This document shows, in pieces, positions 1 to 8,077 of a stretch of DNA of 64,000 nucleotides (the stretch's first letter is position 1; the number at the start of each line of letters is the position of its first letter). The notes beneath the pieces are model-generated. The model searched no databases and was not told where the DNA came from. It saw only the letters and a program-made list of their open reading frames with translations. The DNA is taken from contig NZ_LR733817.1 in assembly GCF_902506165.1 (NCBI RefSeq), forward strand, positions 3,829,937 through 3,893,936, written 5' to 3'. A program made the position numbers and the translations under genes. This DNA comes from Bosea sp. 29B. GTDB lineage: Bacteria; Pseudomonadota; Alphaproteobacteria; Rhizobiales; Beijerinckiaceae.

Positions 1-88
1 CCTCGACACCGCAGCCCGTGCGGGCCGCCGGCTCGCGGCGCGGCCTCGTTCCAGTGGCGTGGTCAGGCGATAAGGCACTTACATCCAT
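1..88 (-). CDS. HxlR-family transcriptional regulator, 5' end only (runs off the window)
   Basis: Only the first 29 codons are in the window. Reading down from an ATG at 88 gives an open frame that ends RTGCGVE at the window edge. A Cys-x-Val-Glu stretch just after a short polar leader is how HxlR winged-helix regulators usually begin, ahead of the conserved IGGKW region, which lies outside. The gene diverges from an MDR oxidoreductase, the usual partner of HxlR regulators, and a GTACA/TGTAC inverted repeat lies between them. No clear Shine-Dalgarno precedes the ATG. The family call is inference from seven residues plus context; the next bases upstream of the window would settle it. Confidence 0.6.
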   Translation of the reverse strand, partial: MDVSALSPDHATGTRPRREPAARTGCGVE

Positions 89-92
89 GATA

Positions 93-111
93 GTACATGT
101 TCTCTTTGTAC
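93..111. promoter_or_regulatory. Candidate operator in the divergent HxlR / oxidoreductase promoter
   Basis: GTACA at 93-97 and TGTAC at 107-111 form an inverted repeat with a 9-base spacer in an AT-richer patch between the two divergent starts (88 and 178). Dimeric winged-helix regulators bind sites of this kind. Assignment to the adjacent HxlR protein is inference. Confidence 0.4.
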
Positions 112-177
112 GTACTTGTGCCAGATGAGCTATGACGACACTTGCCTGCTTCCGCAACCACGCAAGGAAGCACGGCA

Positions 178-1167
178 GTGAAAGCAGCATGGTATCAGCG
201 CAAGGGACCGGCGACCGAGGTCCTTGAAGTCGGCGAGCAACCAAACCCGAAGCCGGGGCCGGGTGAGCTGTTGATCAGGGTCCGCGCCAGCGGCATCAAC
301 CCATCCGACTGGAAGGGGCGCGCCGGCTGGCTCGGCCGCGACCAGATGCCGTTTCCGCTGGTCATCCCGCATCAGGACGGTGCCGGCGAGATCGTCGCCG
401 CCGGTTCGCCCGAGCTGGAGAGCCGCATCGGCGAGCGGGTCTGGTTCTACGAGGCGTCGCTCGGCCGGCCCTTCGGCGGCGCGGCCGAGTATGTCGCGTT
501 GCCGGCGCGGCAGGTCCAGCCACTGCCCGCCAGCGTCTCCTTCGAGGAGGGTGCTGCTCTCGGCGTGCCGGCGATGACGGCGCATCGCTGCGTCCTCGCC
601 GACGGTTCGGTGGCAGGAAAGGTCGTGCTCGTCACTGGTGGGGCTGGCGCAGTCGGCCGCTACGCCATCCAGTTCGCCAAGCAAAGCGGGGCGCGGGTGA
701 TTACGACGGTCAGCCGCGAGGAGCAGGCTCGCTCGGCGAAGGCGGCCGGCGCCGATCTCGTGCTCAACCGCCACAACGATGATCTCGCCGGGCGCATTCG
801 CGAGTTCACCGGCAAGGAGCGTGGCGTCGACCGCGTCGTCGAGGTCGCCTTCGGCGCCAATCTCGACCTGACCATGCAGGTGCTGGCGCCGCGCGGCGTG
901 ATCGCGACCTATTCATCCGATGCGGTTGCCGAGCCCGTTCTGCCCTATTGGCCGCTGCTCCAGCTCGATGCCGCGATCCGCTTCGTGCTGGTCTATGTCA
1001 TGGACGCGGCCGCGCATGACGAGGCCGCCGCTGCGATCGGGGAGGGGCTGCGGGGCGGCTGGCTCAGCCACGAGATCGCTGCGCGCTTCCCGCTCGACGA
1101 GATCGCGCAGGCGCATGAGCTGCTCGAAAGCGGCCGTGCAGTCGGCAAGGTCGTGGTGACCAGCTAG
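178..1167 (+). CDS. Zinc-independent MDR oxidoreductase, NADPH:quinone-reductase-like
   Basis: A 329-residue medium-chain dehydrogenase/reductase of the quinone-oxidoreductase group, which reduces quinones or activated alkenes with NADPH. The N-terminal GroES-like half contains SGINPSDWKGR and the Rossmann half contains VTGGAGAVGRYAIQFAK, an AxxGxxG-type NADP-binding loop. No cluster of zinc-binding cysteines is visible. The GTG at 178 is chosen as start because GGAAG lies 7 bases upstream and the domain begins VKAAWYQRKG there; a TTG at 142 in the same frame has no ribosome site. It diverges from the HxlR gene, which probably controls it in response to an electrophile. The physiological substrate cannot be read from the sequence. 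Confidence 0.85.
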   Translation: MKAAWYQRKGPATEVLEVGEQPNPKPGPGELLIRVRASGINPSDWKGRAGWLGRDQMPFPLVIPHQDGAGEIVAAGSPELESRIGERVWFYEASLGRPFGGAAEYVALPARQVQPLPASVSFEEGAALGVPAMTAHRCVLADGSVAGKVVLVTGGAGAVGRYAIQFAKQSGARVITTVSREEQARSAKAAGADLVLNRHNDDLAGRIREFTGKERGVDRVVEVAFGANLDLTMQVLAPRGVIATYSSDAVAEPVLPYWPLLQLDAAIRFVLVYVMDAAAHDEAAAAIGEGLRGGWLSHEIAARFPLDEIAQAHELLESGRAVGKVVVTS

Positions 1168-1176
1168 CCCTCGCGT

Positions 1177-1203
1177 AGCGGGCGTGACGCCGTCTCGCCC
1201 GCT
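1177..1203. terminator. Stem-loop between convergent genes
   Basis: AGCGGGC (1177-1183) pairs with GCCCGCT (1197-1203) around a 13-base loop, between the oxidoreductase stop (1167) and the livF stop (1243). There is no T-tract, so it is a weak or bidirectional terminator candidate. Confidence 0.4.
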
Positions 1204-1242
1204 GCTCGAAATGGCCAGGTCGAAGCTGATGACGCGGCGCCC

Positions 1243-1977
1243 TCAGGCCGCTTCCGTCATCGCTCCGCCGAGGAAGAGTTGGGCGACACGGGGATCGGCG
1301 AGAATGGTGGCTGCCGGGCCCTGCATGCGGGTCTGGCCGAGCTCGAGCACCAGGCCTTCGTCGGAGATTTCCAGCGCCGAGCGGGCGTTCTGCTCGATCA
1401 TCAGGATGGTGACACCCTTGGCTCTGAGCTCCTTCAGGATGTCGAAGGTCTCCTGCACCAGCATCGGCGAGAGCCCGATCGAGGGCTCGTCGATCAGCAC
1501 CAGCTTGGGATCGAGCAACAGGCCGCGCACGATCTCGAGTTGCTTCTGCTGGCCGCCGGAGAGGGTCGAGGCCTGGACGTCGGCCTTGGCCCGCAGCGAC
1601 GGGAAGCGGTCGAGCGCCGCCTCGATCCGCCTGGGCATGTCGGTGATGTGGCTGCCGGCCGCGACCGCGCCGAGCTCGATATTGTGGCGCACCGAGAGCT
1701 CGGGGAAGATGTTGCGGCCCTGCGGCACATAGCAGATGCCGGCTTCCAGCAGCTTGCGCTGGTTCCAGTTGGTGATCTCCCGGCCTTCCAGCCGGATATG
1801 GCCTTCGCGCACCTTGAGCAGGCCGAAGATCGCCTTGAACACGGTCGACTTGCCGGCGCCGTTCGGGCCGATCACCGTGGTGATCGCGGCGCGCGGCACC
1901 TTGAAGCTCGTGCCGTTGAGGATGGTCATGGCGCCATAGCCGCCGACCACGCCGTCGAGTTCGAGGATGGGGGTCAT
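1243..1977 (-). CDS. livF: Branched-chain amino acid-type ABC transporter ATPase LivF
   Basis: A 244-residue ABC ATPase, one of the two nucleotide-binding subunits of a HAAT-type importer. Walker A GPNGAGKST is at residues 37-45, the signature LSGGQQKQ begins near 139 and Walker B LVLIDEP near 159. The short C-terminus and the ICYVPQGRNIFPELSV stretch are typical of LivF rather than LivG. The ATG at 1977 has GGAG upstream; an in-frame ATG at 1995 would add six residues but lacks a ribosome site. It is the last gene of the minus-strand liv set and is separated from livG by a 77-base hairpin repeat. Liv-type systems also carry aromatic acids, amides and urea, so the substrate need not be an amino acid. 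Confidence 0.93.
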   Translation of the reverse strand: MTPILELDGVVGGYGAMTILNGTSFKVPRAAITTVIGPNGAGKSTVFKAIFGLLKVREGHIRLEGREITNWNQRKLLEAGICYVPQGRNIFPELSVRHNIELGAVAAGSHITDMPRRIEAALDRFPSLRAKADVQASTLSGGQQKQLEIVRGLLLDPKLVLIDEPSIGLSPMLVQETFDILKELRAKGVTILMIEQNARSALEISDEGLVLELGQTRMQGPAATILADPRVAQLFLGGAMTEAA

Positions 1978-1998
1978 TCTCGTCTCCGTTCCCATTCA

Positions 1999-2075
1999 CG
2001 TCATTCTCGGGCGGAGCGCAGCGCAGACCCGAGAATCTCTATCAGGAGATGCTCGGGTCAAGCCCGAGCATGACG
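1999..2075. repeat. Double-hairpin intergenic repeat, copy A (between livG and livF)
   Basis: Outer ends CGTCA (1999-2003) and TGACG (2071-2075) enclose two perfect hairpins. ATTCTCGGG (2003-2011) pairs with CCCGAGAAT (2028-2036), and ATGCTCGGG (2049-2057) pairs with CCCGAGCAT (2063-2071). The same modules recur at 4735-4809 and 59016-59122. Position between two genes of one operon suggests an mRNA-processing or stability role like that of REP sequences. Confidence 0.85.
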
Positions 2076-2076
2076 G

Positions 2077-2820
2077 CTAGTGCCCGAGATAGGCTTCGAT
2101 CACCGCCGGATTGGCGCGGACCTCGGCCGGGGCGCCCTCGGCCAGGACCTTGCCCTCGGCCAGCACGATGACGCGCGAGCACAGCGACATCACGAAATCC
2201 ATGTTGTGCTCGATCACCACGAAGGTCGCGCCCTGTTCGGCGTTGATGGCGCGCAGCCGCTCCTTGAGATCGCCGAGCATGGTGAGATTGACCCCGCCAG
2301 CCGGCTCGTCGAGCAGGACGAGGCGTGGCCCCGCCATGAAGGCCATGGCGGCGTCGAGCAGCTTCTGCTGGCCATAGGAGAGCCCGCCGGCCTTGGCGTC
2401 CGCGAGATGGCCGAGCTTGAAGAAGCCGATCATCTGCTCGGCCTTCGCCGTCAGCCCGGCATCGCGCGCGCCGAAGAAGCGCGAGAGCATCGTGCCCTCA
2501 TGCTCCTGGCCGGCGAGGATCAGGTTCTCGCGCACCGAGAGCTCGGGGAAGACCTGCAGCAGCTGGAAGGTGCGGCTGACGCCGAGCTTGTTGAGCTCGG
2601 AGGGGCGCATGTTGGTGACGTCGCGCCCGTCGAGCTTGACCGCGCCCTCGGTCGGCTCGAGCTGGCCGAGGATGCAGTTGAACAGGGTCGACTTGCCGCA
2701 GCCATTGGGGCCGATGATGCCAAGGATCTCGCCTTCGTTGACCTTGAAGGAGACGCCATTCACCGCCTTGATACCACCGAAGGCCTTGTGGAGGTTGGAG
2801 ACTTCGAGGACCTGGTTCAT
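2077..2820 (-). CDS. livG: Branched-chain amino acid-type ABC transporter ATPase LivG
   Basis: A 247-residue ABC ATPase with Walker A GPNGCGKST (37-45), a signature written LSYGQQK (147-153), and Walker B LVLLDEP followed by AGGVN (from 167), the LivG hallmark. It would power import together with LivF through the LivH/LivM channel. Its ATG overlaps the livM stop codon as ATGA, so the two are translationally coupled. The hairpin repeat after its stop may lower expression of the downstream livF. Every catalytic motif expected of the family is present. Confidence 0.94.
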   Translation of the reverse strand: MNQVLEVSNLHKAFGGIKAVNGVSFKVNEGEILGIIGPNGCGKSTLFNCILGQLEPTEGAVKLDGRDVTNMRPSELNKLGVSRTFQLLQVFPELSVRENLILAGQEHEGTMLSRFFGARDAGLTAKAEQMIGFFKLGHLADAKAGGLSYGQQKLLDAAMAFMAGPRLVLLDEPAGGVNLTMLGDLKERLRAINAEQGATFVVIEHNMDFVMSLCSRVIVLAEGKVLAEGAPAEVRANPAVIEAYLGH

Positions 2821-3830
2821 CGGCTGCCTCCCGCCTTGCCGGTCAATCGATTCCAGCCGCGCTCAAGCAGGCCGCTCATGCCCTGCGGGCAGGCGATCAG
2901 CAACAGCATGACGATCGCCGCGAAGATGATCAGGTAGAGCGAACCGGCAAAGCGCAGCCATTCCGGCAGCACCACGCCGAGCAGCGCCCCGATGAACGGC
3001 CCGAGCAGGTAGCCGGCGCCGCCCGCGACCACCATCAGCAGCAGGAAGAAGCTCTGCGACAGCGAGAAGGGCGAGGGGTCGATGAACTCGACCAGGGGCG
3101 CATAGAGCGCCCCGGCGAAGCCGGCATAGGCCGAGCCGATCGCGAAGGCGAGCAGCGTGTACATGCGGGTGTCGATGCCGAGGCTCGCGGCGCGGATCGG
3201 GTTCTCGCGCAGCGCCGTGAAGGCGCGGCCCCAGGGCGAGCGGATCATCCACCAGAGCACCACGGCGAGCAGGAAGGTGACGACGACGACGAAGCGGTGG
3301 AAGGCGAGCGCGCCGTCGAGCTTGAGGGCGAAGAAGCTCGGACGCGGGATGTTGGAGAGGCCGAAGACGCCGCCGGTCAGCCATTGCTCATTGCGCAGCA
3401 CGAGCCAGATCAGCGTCGAGAAGGCGAGGGTGACGAAGGCAAGGTAATGCGCCTTGACCCTGAGCGCCGGGAAGCCGAGCACGAGTCCGACCGCGAAGGT
3501 GAGCAGGCCGGAGATCGCGAAGGAGGCGTACCAGTTGAGCCCGACCTTGCTGGTCAGCAGCGCCGTCGCATAGGCGCCGATGCCCATGAAGGCGGCCTGG
3601 GCCAGCGATTTCAGGCCGGCATAGCCGAGCGTCAGGTTCAGGCCCATCACGGCGACGCTCATCACCAGCCAGAGCGAGAGCACATAGGTGCCGTAGCGGC
3701 CCATGCCCGATGGCACGAACCAGAGGATGACCGCGGCGGCAACGAGCGTCAGCAGCGTGCCGTCGATGAAGGCGGGGAGGGGCAGGCGGCGCGTCGCCGG
3801 GGCAGCGCTGTGGGTGGCGGGCGCAGTCAT
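2817..3830 (-). CDS. livM: Branched-chain amino acid-type ABC transporter permease LivM
   Basis: A 337-residue polytopic inner-membrane permease starting MTAPATHSA at 3830. The frame stays open for about 930 bases further upstream, but that part is antisense-like arginine-rich reading of livH and is not coding. Roughly nine hydrophobic segments follow a short cytoplasmic leader. The LGYAGLKSLAQAAFMGIGAY stretch is the conserved LivM signature. The start codon overlaps the livH stop (ATGA) and the stop overlaps the livG start, so livH, livM and livG are a tightly coupled block. It forms the membrane channel with LivH. Confidence 0.94.
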   Translation of the reverse strand: MTAPATHSAAPATRRLPLPAFIDGTLLTLVAAAVILWFVPSGMGRYGTYVLSLWLVMSVAVMGLNLTLGYAGLKSLAQAAFMGIGAYATALLTSKVGLNWYASFAISGLLTFAVGLVLGFPALRVKAHYLAFVTLAFSTLIWLVLRNEQWLTGGVFGLSNIPRPSFFALKLDGALAFHRFVVVVTFLLAVVLWWMIRSPWGRAFTALRENPIRAASLGIDTRMYTLLAFAIGSAYAGFAGALYAPLVEFIDPSPFSLSQSFFLLLMVVAGGAGYLLGPFIGALLGVVLPEWLRFAGSLYLIIFAAIVMLLLIACPQGMSGLLERGWNRLTGKAGGSR

Positions 3831-4705
3831 ACCCGGCGCTCCTCTTTGCGGCCCATCAGGCCTTCCGGCTTGACGAGGATGACGACGACGAGCAGCACCA
3901 GCGGCACGGCGAGCCGGTAGGAGGTCGAGATGTAGGCCGCGGCCATGCTGTCGACGATGCCGACGATCAGCCCGCCGACGAGGGCGCCGCGGACCTGGTT
4001 GAAGCCGCCGACGATCGCCGCGATGAAGGCGAACAGGCCGATGACCTCGCCATTGGAGAACTTCGCCAGGTAGATCGGCGAGATCAGCACCGAGGCGACG
4101 ACGGCGAGGCCTGCGTTGATCACGAAGGTCAGCAGCACCATGCGCTCGACGGGAATGCCGAGGATGCGCGCCACAGTCGGGTTCTGCGCCGTCGCCTGCA
4201 TCTGACGGCCGAGCCGGGTGCTGCCGACGAACCATTGCAGCAGGCCGATCACGCCGAAGGCGACAGCAATGATCGCGACATGCTGCAGCGAGATCGCGGC
4301 ACCGAAGACCGAGATCGTCTCGGTCGGCACGAAGGAGGGGAATTTCTGCGCCTCGGCCGAGAAGCCGTCCTTGGCGCCTTCCTTCATGATGATCGACAGC
4401 GCCATGGTGGCGATGGCGAGCGGCAGGACGCCGTGCCGGATCATCGGATCGACGATCGTCAGCTTGAAGCCGACGCCGAAGATCAGGATGAAGGCGGCGA
4501 TGCCGATCAGGGCGCCGAGCCAGATCGGCGCGCCGAACAGCTTGATCGCGAGCAGCACCAGCACGGCCGGCAGCATGACGAACTCGCCCTGGGCGAAATT
4601 GATCGTCTGCGAGGTCTGCCAGACCAGGGTGAAGCCGATCGCGGCCAGGGCATAGATCGCGCCCGTGGCAATGCCGGCGATGAGATAGGCGAGGAATTCG
4701 GCCAT
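3827..4705 (-). CDS. livH: Branched-chain amino acid-type ABC transporter permease LivH
   Basis: A 292-residue integral membrane permease beginning MAEFLAYLIAGIATGAIYAL. It has about eight hydrophobic segments and the family stretch GFNQVRGALVGGLIVG. It pairs with LivM to form the translocation pore. It follows livK after 110 bases that hold copy B of the hairpin repeat, and ends by overlapping the livM start. The ribosome site before its ATG is weak. The strong-RBS livK, then a hairpin, then weak-RBS livH arrangement is the usual way to make receptor in excess over permease. Confidence 0.94.
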   Translation of the reverse strand: MAEFLAYLIAGIATGAIYALAAIGFTLVWQTSQTINFAQGEFVMLPAVLVLLAIKLFGAPIWLGALIGIAAFILIFGVGFKLTIVDPMIRHGVLPLAIATMALSIIMKEGAKDGFSAEAQKFPSFVPTETISVFGAAISLQHVAIIAVAFGVIGLLQWFVGSTRLGRQMQATAQNPTVARILGIPVERMVLLTFVINAGLAVVASVLISPIYLAKFSNGEVIGLFAFIAAIVGGFNQVRGALVGGLIVGIVDSMAAAYISTSYRLAVPLVLLVVVILVKPEGLMGRKEERRV

Positions 4706-4734
4706 GGCTTTGCTCGCTCGGTTCGGTGAGCATC

Positions 4735-4809
4735 ATGGTCGGGACTGGCCCGACCATCTCTGGACGATGAGATTCTCGGGTCGGCGCGCTGCGCCGCCCG
4801 AGAATGACG
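4735..4809. repeat. Double-hairpin intergenic repeat, copy B (between livK and livH)
   Basis: ATGGTCGGG (4735-4743) pairs with CCCGACCAT (4749-4757), and ATTCTCGGG (4772-4780) pairs with CCCGAGAAT (4797-4805), ending in TGACG. It has the same modules as copy A in the opposite orientation, with the short-loop hairpin diverged from GCTCGGG to GGTCGGG while keeping perfect pairing. It begins six bases after the livK stop (4816) on the transcript. Confidence 0.85.
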
Positions 4810-4815
4810 TGCCTG

Positions 4816-5952
4816 TTACGGGTTGATCTTCGGCAGCGTCGCCGTGATCACCTGTTTGCCGTCCTTGACCTCGGCGAGGAAGCTCTCGCGGTCGAGGTCG
4901 CCGTTCTTCTCGATCGTGGTCTCGATCAGGATGCCCGGCTCTTCCGAAGTCTTGATGGTCGCGCCGCGCAGCGTGTCGGCGACGCCCTTCTTGTCGAACT
5001 TCTTCTGCTTCTCGGTCGCCCACTTCACCATGTAGACGGCCATGTAGCCCTTCATGCCGTTATGGTCCGAGGCGTAGTTGTACTTGGCCTGGAACTTCTT
5101 GCCGAACTCCTGGAAGGCCGGGATCGGCGCATCGATTGAGAGGCCGACATGGCCCTTGACGCCGTTGGCGGCATCGCCCGCGAGCTCGATCACCTTGGCG
5201 CCGAGCAGGGTGGTCTCGCCGACCATCGGCTTGGTGATGCTCTGCTGCTTGGCGGCGCGCAGGAAGCGGGCGCTCTCCTCCTCGTTCAGATAGACGAAGA
5301 TCGCGTCGGCATTGGAGTTCTTGACCTTGATCGCGTCGGCGGCGAAGTCGGCCTGGCCTTGCTCGGTGGCGATGTCGGCGGCGAGCTTGATGCCGGCCTT
5401 CTCGAGCTCGGGGATGATCGCGTCGCGGCCGCCCTTGCCGAAGTCGTTGTTGACCCAGACGACGGCGACCGAGCCGGCCTTGACCGTGTCCTTCAGGTAT
5501 TTCGCGATCTTCGGCATAGCCGCAGTCTGGCTCAGCGAGGTCCGGAACAGGTATTCGTTACCCTGCTTGGTCAGGCCGGCCGCTTCGCCGCCGACGAGCT
5601 GGGCGATCTCGGCGCGCTGGGCGATCTGCATGGAGGCGCCGATCGGGCCGGAGAAGACCGGGCCGAGCACGGCGTAGGTGCCCTCGTCGATGGCGCGCTG
5701 CACGGCAGCGCGGGTGTTACCCGGATTGGTCTGGGTGTCGTAGTGTACGATCTCGATCTGCTTGCCGAGGATGCCGCCTTTGGCGTTGATGTCGGCGACG
5801 GCGAGGTCGATGCCGTTCTTCCAGTTGGTGCCGGCGGTCGCGCCTGCGCCCGAGAGTTCGACGACGTCGACCAGCTTGACCTTGTCCTGCGCCAGTGCCG
5901 GCAGGCTGACGGCCATGCCGAGCGCGGCAGCGATGATCCAGTGCTTCTTCAT
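4816..5952 (-). CDS. livK: Periplasmic substrate-binding protein of the Liv-type ABC importer
   Basis: A 378-residue type I periplasmic binding protein. A Sec signal peptide MKKHWIIAAALGMAVSLPAL with cleavage after ALA is followed by a two-lobed receptor domain with the family stretches GIDLAVADINAKGGILGKQI and VLGPVFSGPIGASMQIAQ. The ATG at 5952 is preceded by GGAGG at good spacing; an ATG at 5967 in the same frame sits upstream of that site and would spoil the signal peptide. It delivers ligand to LivHMGF. The shikimate-dehydrogenase-like gene and LysR upstream on the same strand suggest a hydroaromatic or aromatic acid as ligand, but this is inference. Confidence 0.9.
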   Translation of the reverse strand: MKKHWIIAAALGMAVSLPALAQDKVKLVDVVELSGAGATAGTNWKNGIDLAVADINAKGGILGKQIEIVHYDTQTNPGNTRAAVQRAIDEGTYAVLGPVFSGPIGASMQIAQRAEIAQLVGGEAAGLTKQGNEYLFRTSLSQTAAMPKIAKYLKDTVKAGSVAVVWVNNDFGKGGRDAIIPELEKAGIKLAADIATEQGQADFAADAIKVKNSNADAIFVYLNEEESARFLRAAKQQSITKPMVGETTLLGAKVIELAGDAANGVKGHVGLSIDAPIPAFQEFGKKFQAKYNYASDHNGMKGYMAVYMVKWATEKQKKFDKKGVADTLRGATIKTSEEPGILIETTIEKNGDLDRESFLAEVKDGKQVITATLPKINP

Positions 5953-6017
5953 GCTCGTTTCCTCCACTTGTCCTTAGGCTTCTTGATCCCCGCCCGGTGT
6001 TGTCCGGGTCGTCTTGC

Positions 6018-6893
6018 TCATGCGGCGTGCTCGGTCGTCTCGCCCGTCGCGGTCACGGAGTCGAAGGCGGCGCCGATAACCGCTTCCGACGCTTCCAGGC
6101 CGGTGAAGAGCCGGAAAGCATCGACCGCCTGGTGAATCGCCAGCTCGCGCCCGGTCATCACTGTTGTGCCGGCTTTTTGCGCCGCTTTCAGCAGCGGTGT
6201 CCAGAGCGGGTGATAGACTGCGTCAGCCACCCATTGCGAGGCCCGGATCGCGCCGGGCTCGATCGGAATGCCGCGGTCCGGCAGCATGCCGATCGGCGTG
6301 CCGTTGACGATGCCGGCGGCGCCCTCGGCCGCCTCCTCGGCGTTGGCGGCGATTTCGACGCGTGCCCGCGTGCCGAGAAGCCCGGCCAGCGCTTCGGCTC
6401 GACTCCGATCGACGTCGCAGAGTCGCAGGCGAGTGACGCCGCAATCGGCGAGCGCGAAGGCGATCGCCTTGCCGACGCCGCCGGTGCCGATGATCGCGAC
6501 CGGCCTGTCGCCATCTTGCCGGCCGAGCCGGCGATAGGCGGTGGCGAAGCCCGAGGCGTCGGTGTTGTGGCCGGTCAGGCGGCCATCGTCGACGACGATC
6601 GTGTTGACCGCGCCCATGGCGGCGGCCTGCTCGGACAGCCCGTCGAGCAGTGGCACGACGGCTTCCTTGTAGGGATAGGTGACGTTGATGCCGGAGAAGC
6701 CGAGTCGGCGGATGCCGTCGAGCATGGCGGCCAGGTCATCGCGTCCGGCGCCCGCGGCCTCGATCAGATGGTAATGCGCCTCGATCCCGGCCGCCCGCGC
6801 CGCGGCTTCCTGCGTCGTCGGGGTCGCCGAATGCGCGATCGGGAAGCCGATCAGCCCGAGCAGCACCCGCTTGCTCTTCCTGGCGATGACCAT
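6018..6893 (-). CDS. Shikimate/quinate dehydrogenase-like protein (AroE family)
   Basis: A 291-residue NAD(P)-dependent dehydrogenase of the AroE family, which interconverts 3-dehydroshikimate and shikimate, or quinate in catabolic members. The substrate domain shows GFPIAHSATP, where AroE usually has HSxSP, NVTYPYKE with the catalytic lysine, and GHNTDASG with the catalytic aspartate. The Rossmann half has the loop GTGGVGKAIA. The start is uncertain: ATG 6893 gives a normal N-terminus, while ATG 6941 adds 16 residues, and neither has a strong ribosome site. Placement between lysR and livK fits a catabolic paralogue coupled to uptake of quinate or shikimate rather than the biosynthetic copy. 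That role is inferred. Confidence 0.85.
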   Translation of the reverse strand: MVIARKSKRVLLGLIGFPIAHSATPTTQEAAARAAGIEAHYHLIEAAGAGRDDLAAMLDGIRRLGFSGINVTYPYKEAVVPLLDGLSEQAAAMGAVNTIVVDDGRLTGHNTDASGFATAYRRLGRQDGDRPVAIIGTGGVGKAIAFALADCGVTRLRLCDVDRSRAEALAGLLGTRARVEIAANAEEAAEGAAGIVNGTPIGMLPDRGIPIEPGAIRASQWVADAVYHPLWTPLLKAAQKAGTTVMTGRELAIHQAVDAFRLFTGLEASEAVIGAAFDSVTATGETTEHAA

Positions 6894-7010
6894 GGTCGGT
6901 ATTCCATCCCCGTCACGGCCCGTCTCGGCGGGCTTGCGCATGAGCCTGCAGCTAAACCGATTTGCAGCCGTAACGCGATGACCAATTCGTCGCTGCTGCC
7001 TAACCTGATG

Positions 7011-7925
7011 TTATCTTTCGGCGGCTAGCCGCGGTGAAACGACCGCGTTCATCTCCTCGCGCAGCAACTTCACGAAAGTCTCGGCATAGAGCGAGAGCGC
7101 CTTGTCGTTCTTCATCGCGACATAGGTCTGGAAGCGGGTCGGCTCTTCGATCGGGATCGTGGCGATGCCCTGCATCGAGCCATGCGCGACGGTGAACTGG
7201 TCGATGATGGCGATGCCGAGCCCGGCCCGCACCAGCGAGCAGACGGTTGTGCCGAACCGCGCCTTGATCGCCATCTCGTAATGGAGGCCCTGGCGCTGGA
7301 AGATCTCGCTCATGATCCGGCCATAGGGGTCGTTCGGGTCGATGCCGATCAGCTGGTGCTGGACGATCTCGCGGGCCGAGATGCTGCTGTAGCCGGCGAG
7401 CGGATGGTTCTGCGGCACGATGCAGAGCAGTTCGCCCATGGCGAGAGGCATGAAGTCGAGGCCGGGATGATCCAGCTTGTAGCTCATCGCCACGATCTCG
7501 CCCTTGCCGAGCAGGAGATAGTCGAGCGCTTCCTCGATCTTCAGGATGTTGATGTCGATGCGCAGGTCGGGATGCTTGCGCCTGAGGCGCTCGATGGTAC
7601 GCGGCACCATGACATGGCAGATGCTCGGCACCGAGCCGAGCTTGAACTCGACATCGCCGCCGCGCTCGATCCGGGCCAGCATCGAATGCAGGTCGTCGAC
7701 CTTGCGATAGACGCCGTTGATCTGCTCGAAGATGTCCTTGGCTTCCGGCGTCGGCACATAGCGGCCTTGCCGGCGCTCGAACAGTTTCAGCCGGAGCGAG
7801 CGCTCGGTGTGCTTCATCAGCCGGCTGATGCCGGGTGCGGAGACGTTGAGCAGCTTCGCCGCACCAGCGATCGTGCCGGTGATCATGATCGCCCGGATCA
7901 CCTCGATCTGGCGCAGGGTGAGCAT
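7011..7925 (-). CDS. LysR-family transcriptional regulator
   Basis: A 304-residue LysR-type regulator. The N-terminal winged helix runs from LTLRQIEVIRAIMITGTIAG through LNVSAPGISRLMKHTE to about residue 60, followed by a linker helix and a two-subdomain effector-binding region. The ATG at 7925 has GAGGAA at suitable spacing, so the longer reading from 7958 is rejected. Unlike most LysR genes it lies in the same direction as its presumed targets, the aroE-like gene and livKHMGF, rather than divergent from them. A small metabolite carried or processed by those genes is the likely inducer, by inference. Confidence 0.88.
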   Translation of the reverse strand: MLTLRQIEVIRAIMITGTIAGAAKLLNVSAPGISRLMKHTERSLRLKLFERRQGRYVPTPEAKDIFEQINGVYRKVDDLHSMLARIERGGDVEFKLGSVPSICHVMVPRTIERLRRKHPDLRIDINILKIEEALDYLLLGKGEIVAMSYKLDHPGLDFMPLAMGELLCIVPQNHPLAGYSSISAREIVQHQLIGIDPNDPYGRIMSEIFQRQGLHYEMAIKARFGTTVCSLVRAGLGIAIIDQFTVAHGSMQGIATIPIEEPTRFQTYVAMKNDKALSLYAETFVKLLREEMNAVVSPRLAAER

Positions 7926-8077
7926 GGCTGACCGTTCCTCGCCGGCTTCTTGCCGCAAGCGGAGGTGAGGGCCGTCGACCTGTCAAGACGCTATGCGTAG
8001 TCCGCGCGGGCCGATTGACTTTGCTGCGGTTTGCCAGTCACCTGACCCAAGGTCGTCGATCGCTCCGGGGGGATGAT

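Noticed and set aside
2817..4757. A 646-residue open frame spanning livH and livM
   Set aside because: Its first 309 codons are arginine-rich reading of livH in another frame. The hydrophobic LivM sequence starts only at the ATG at 3830.
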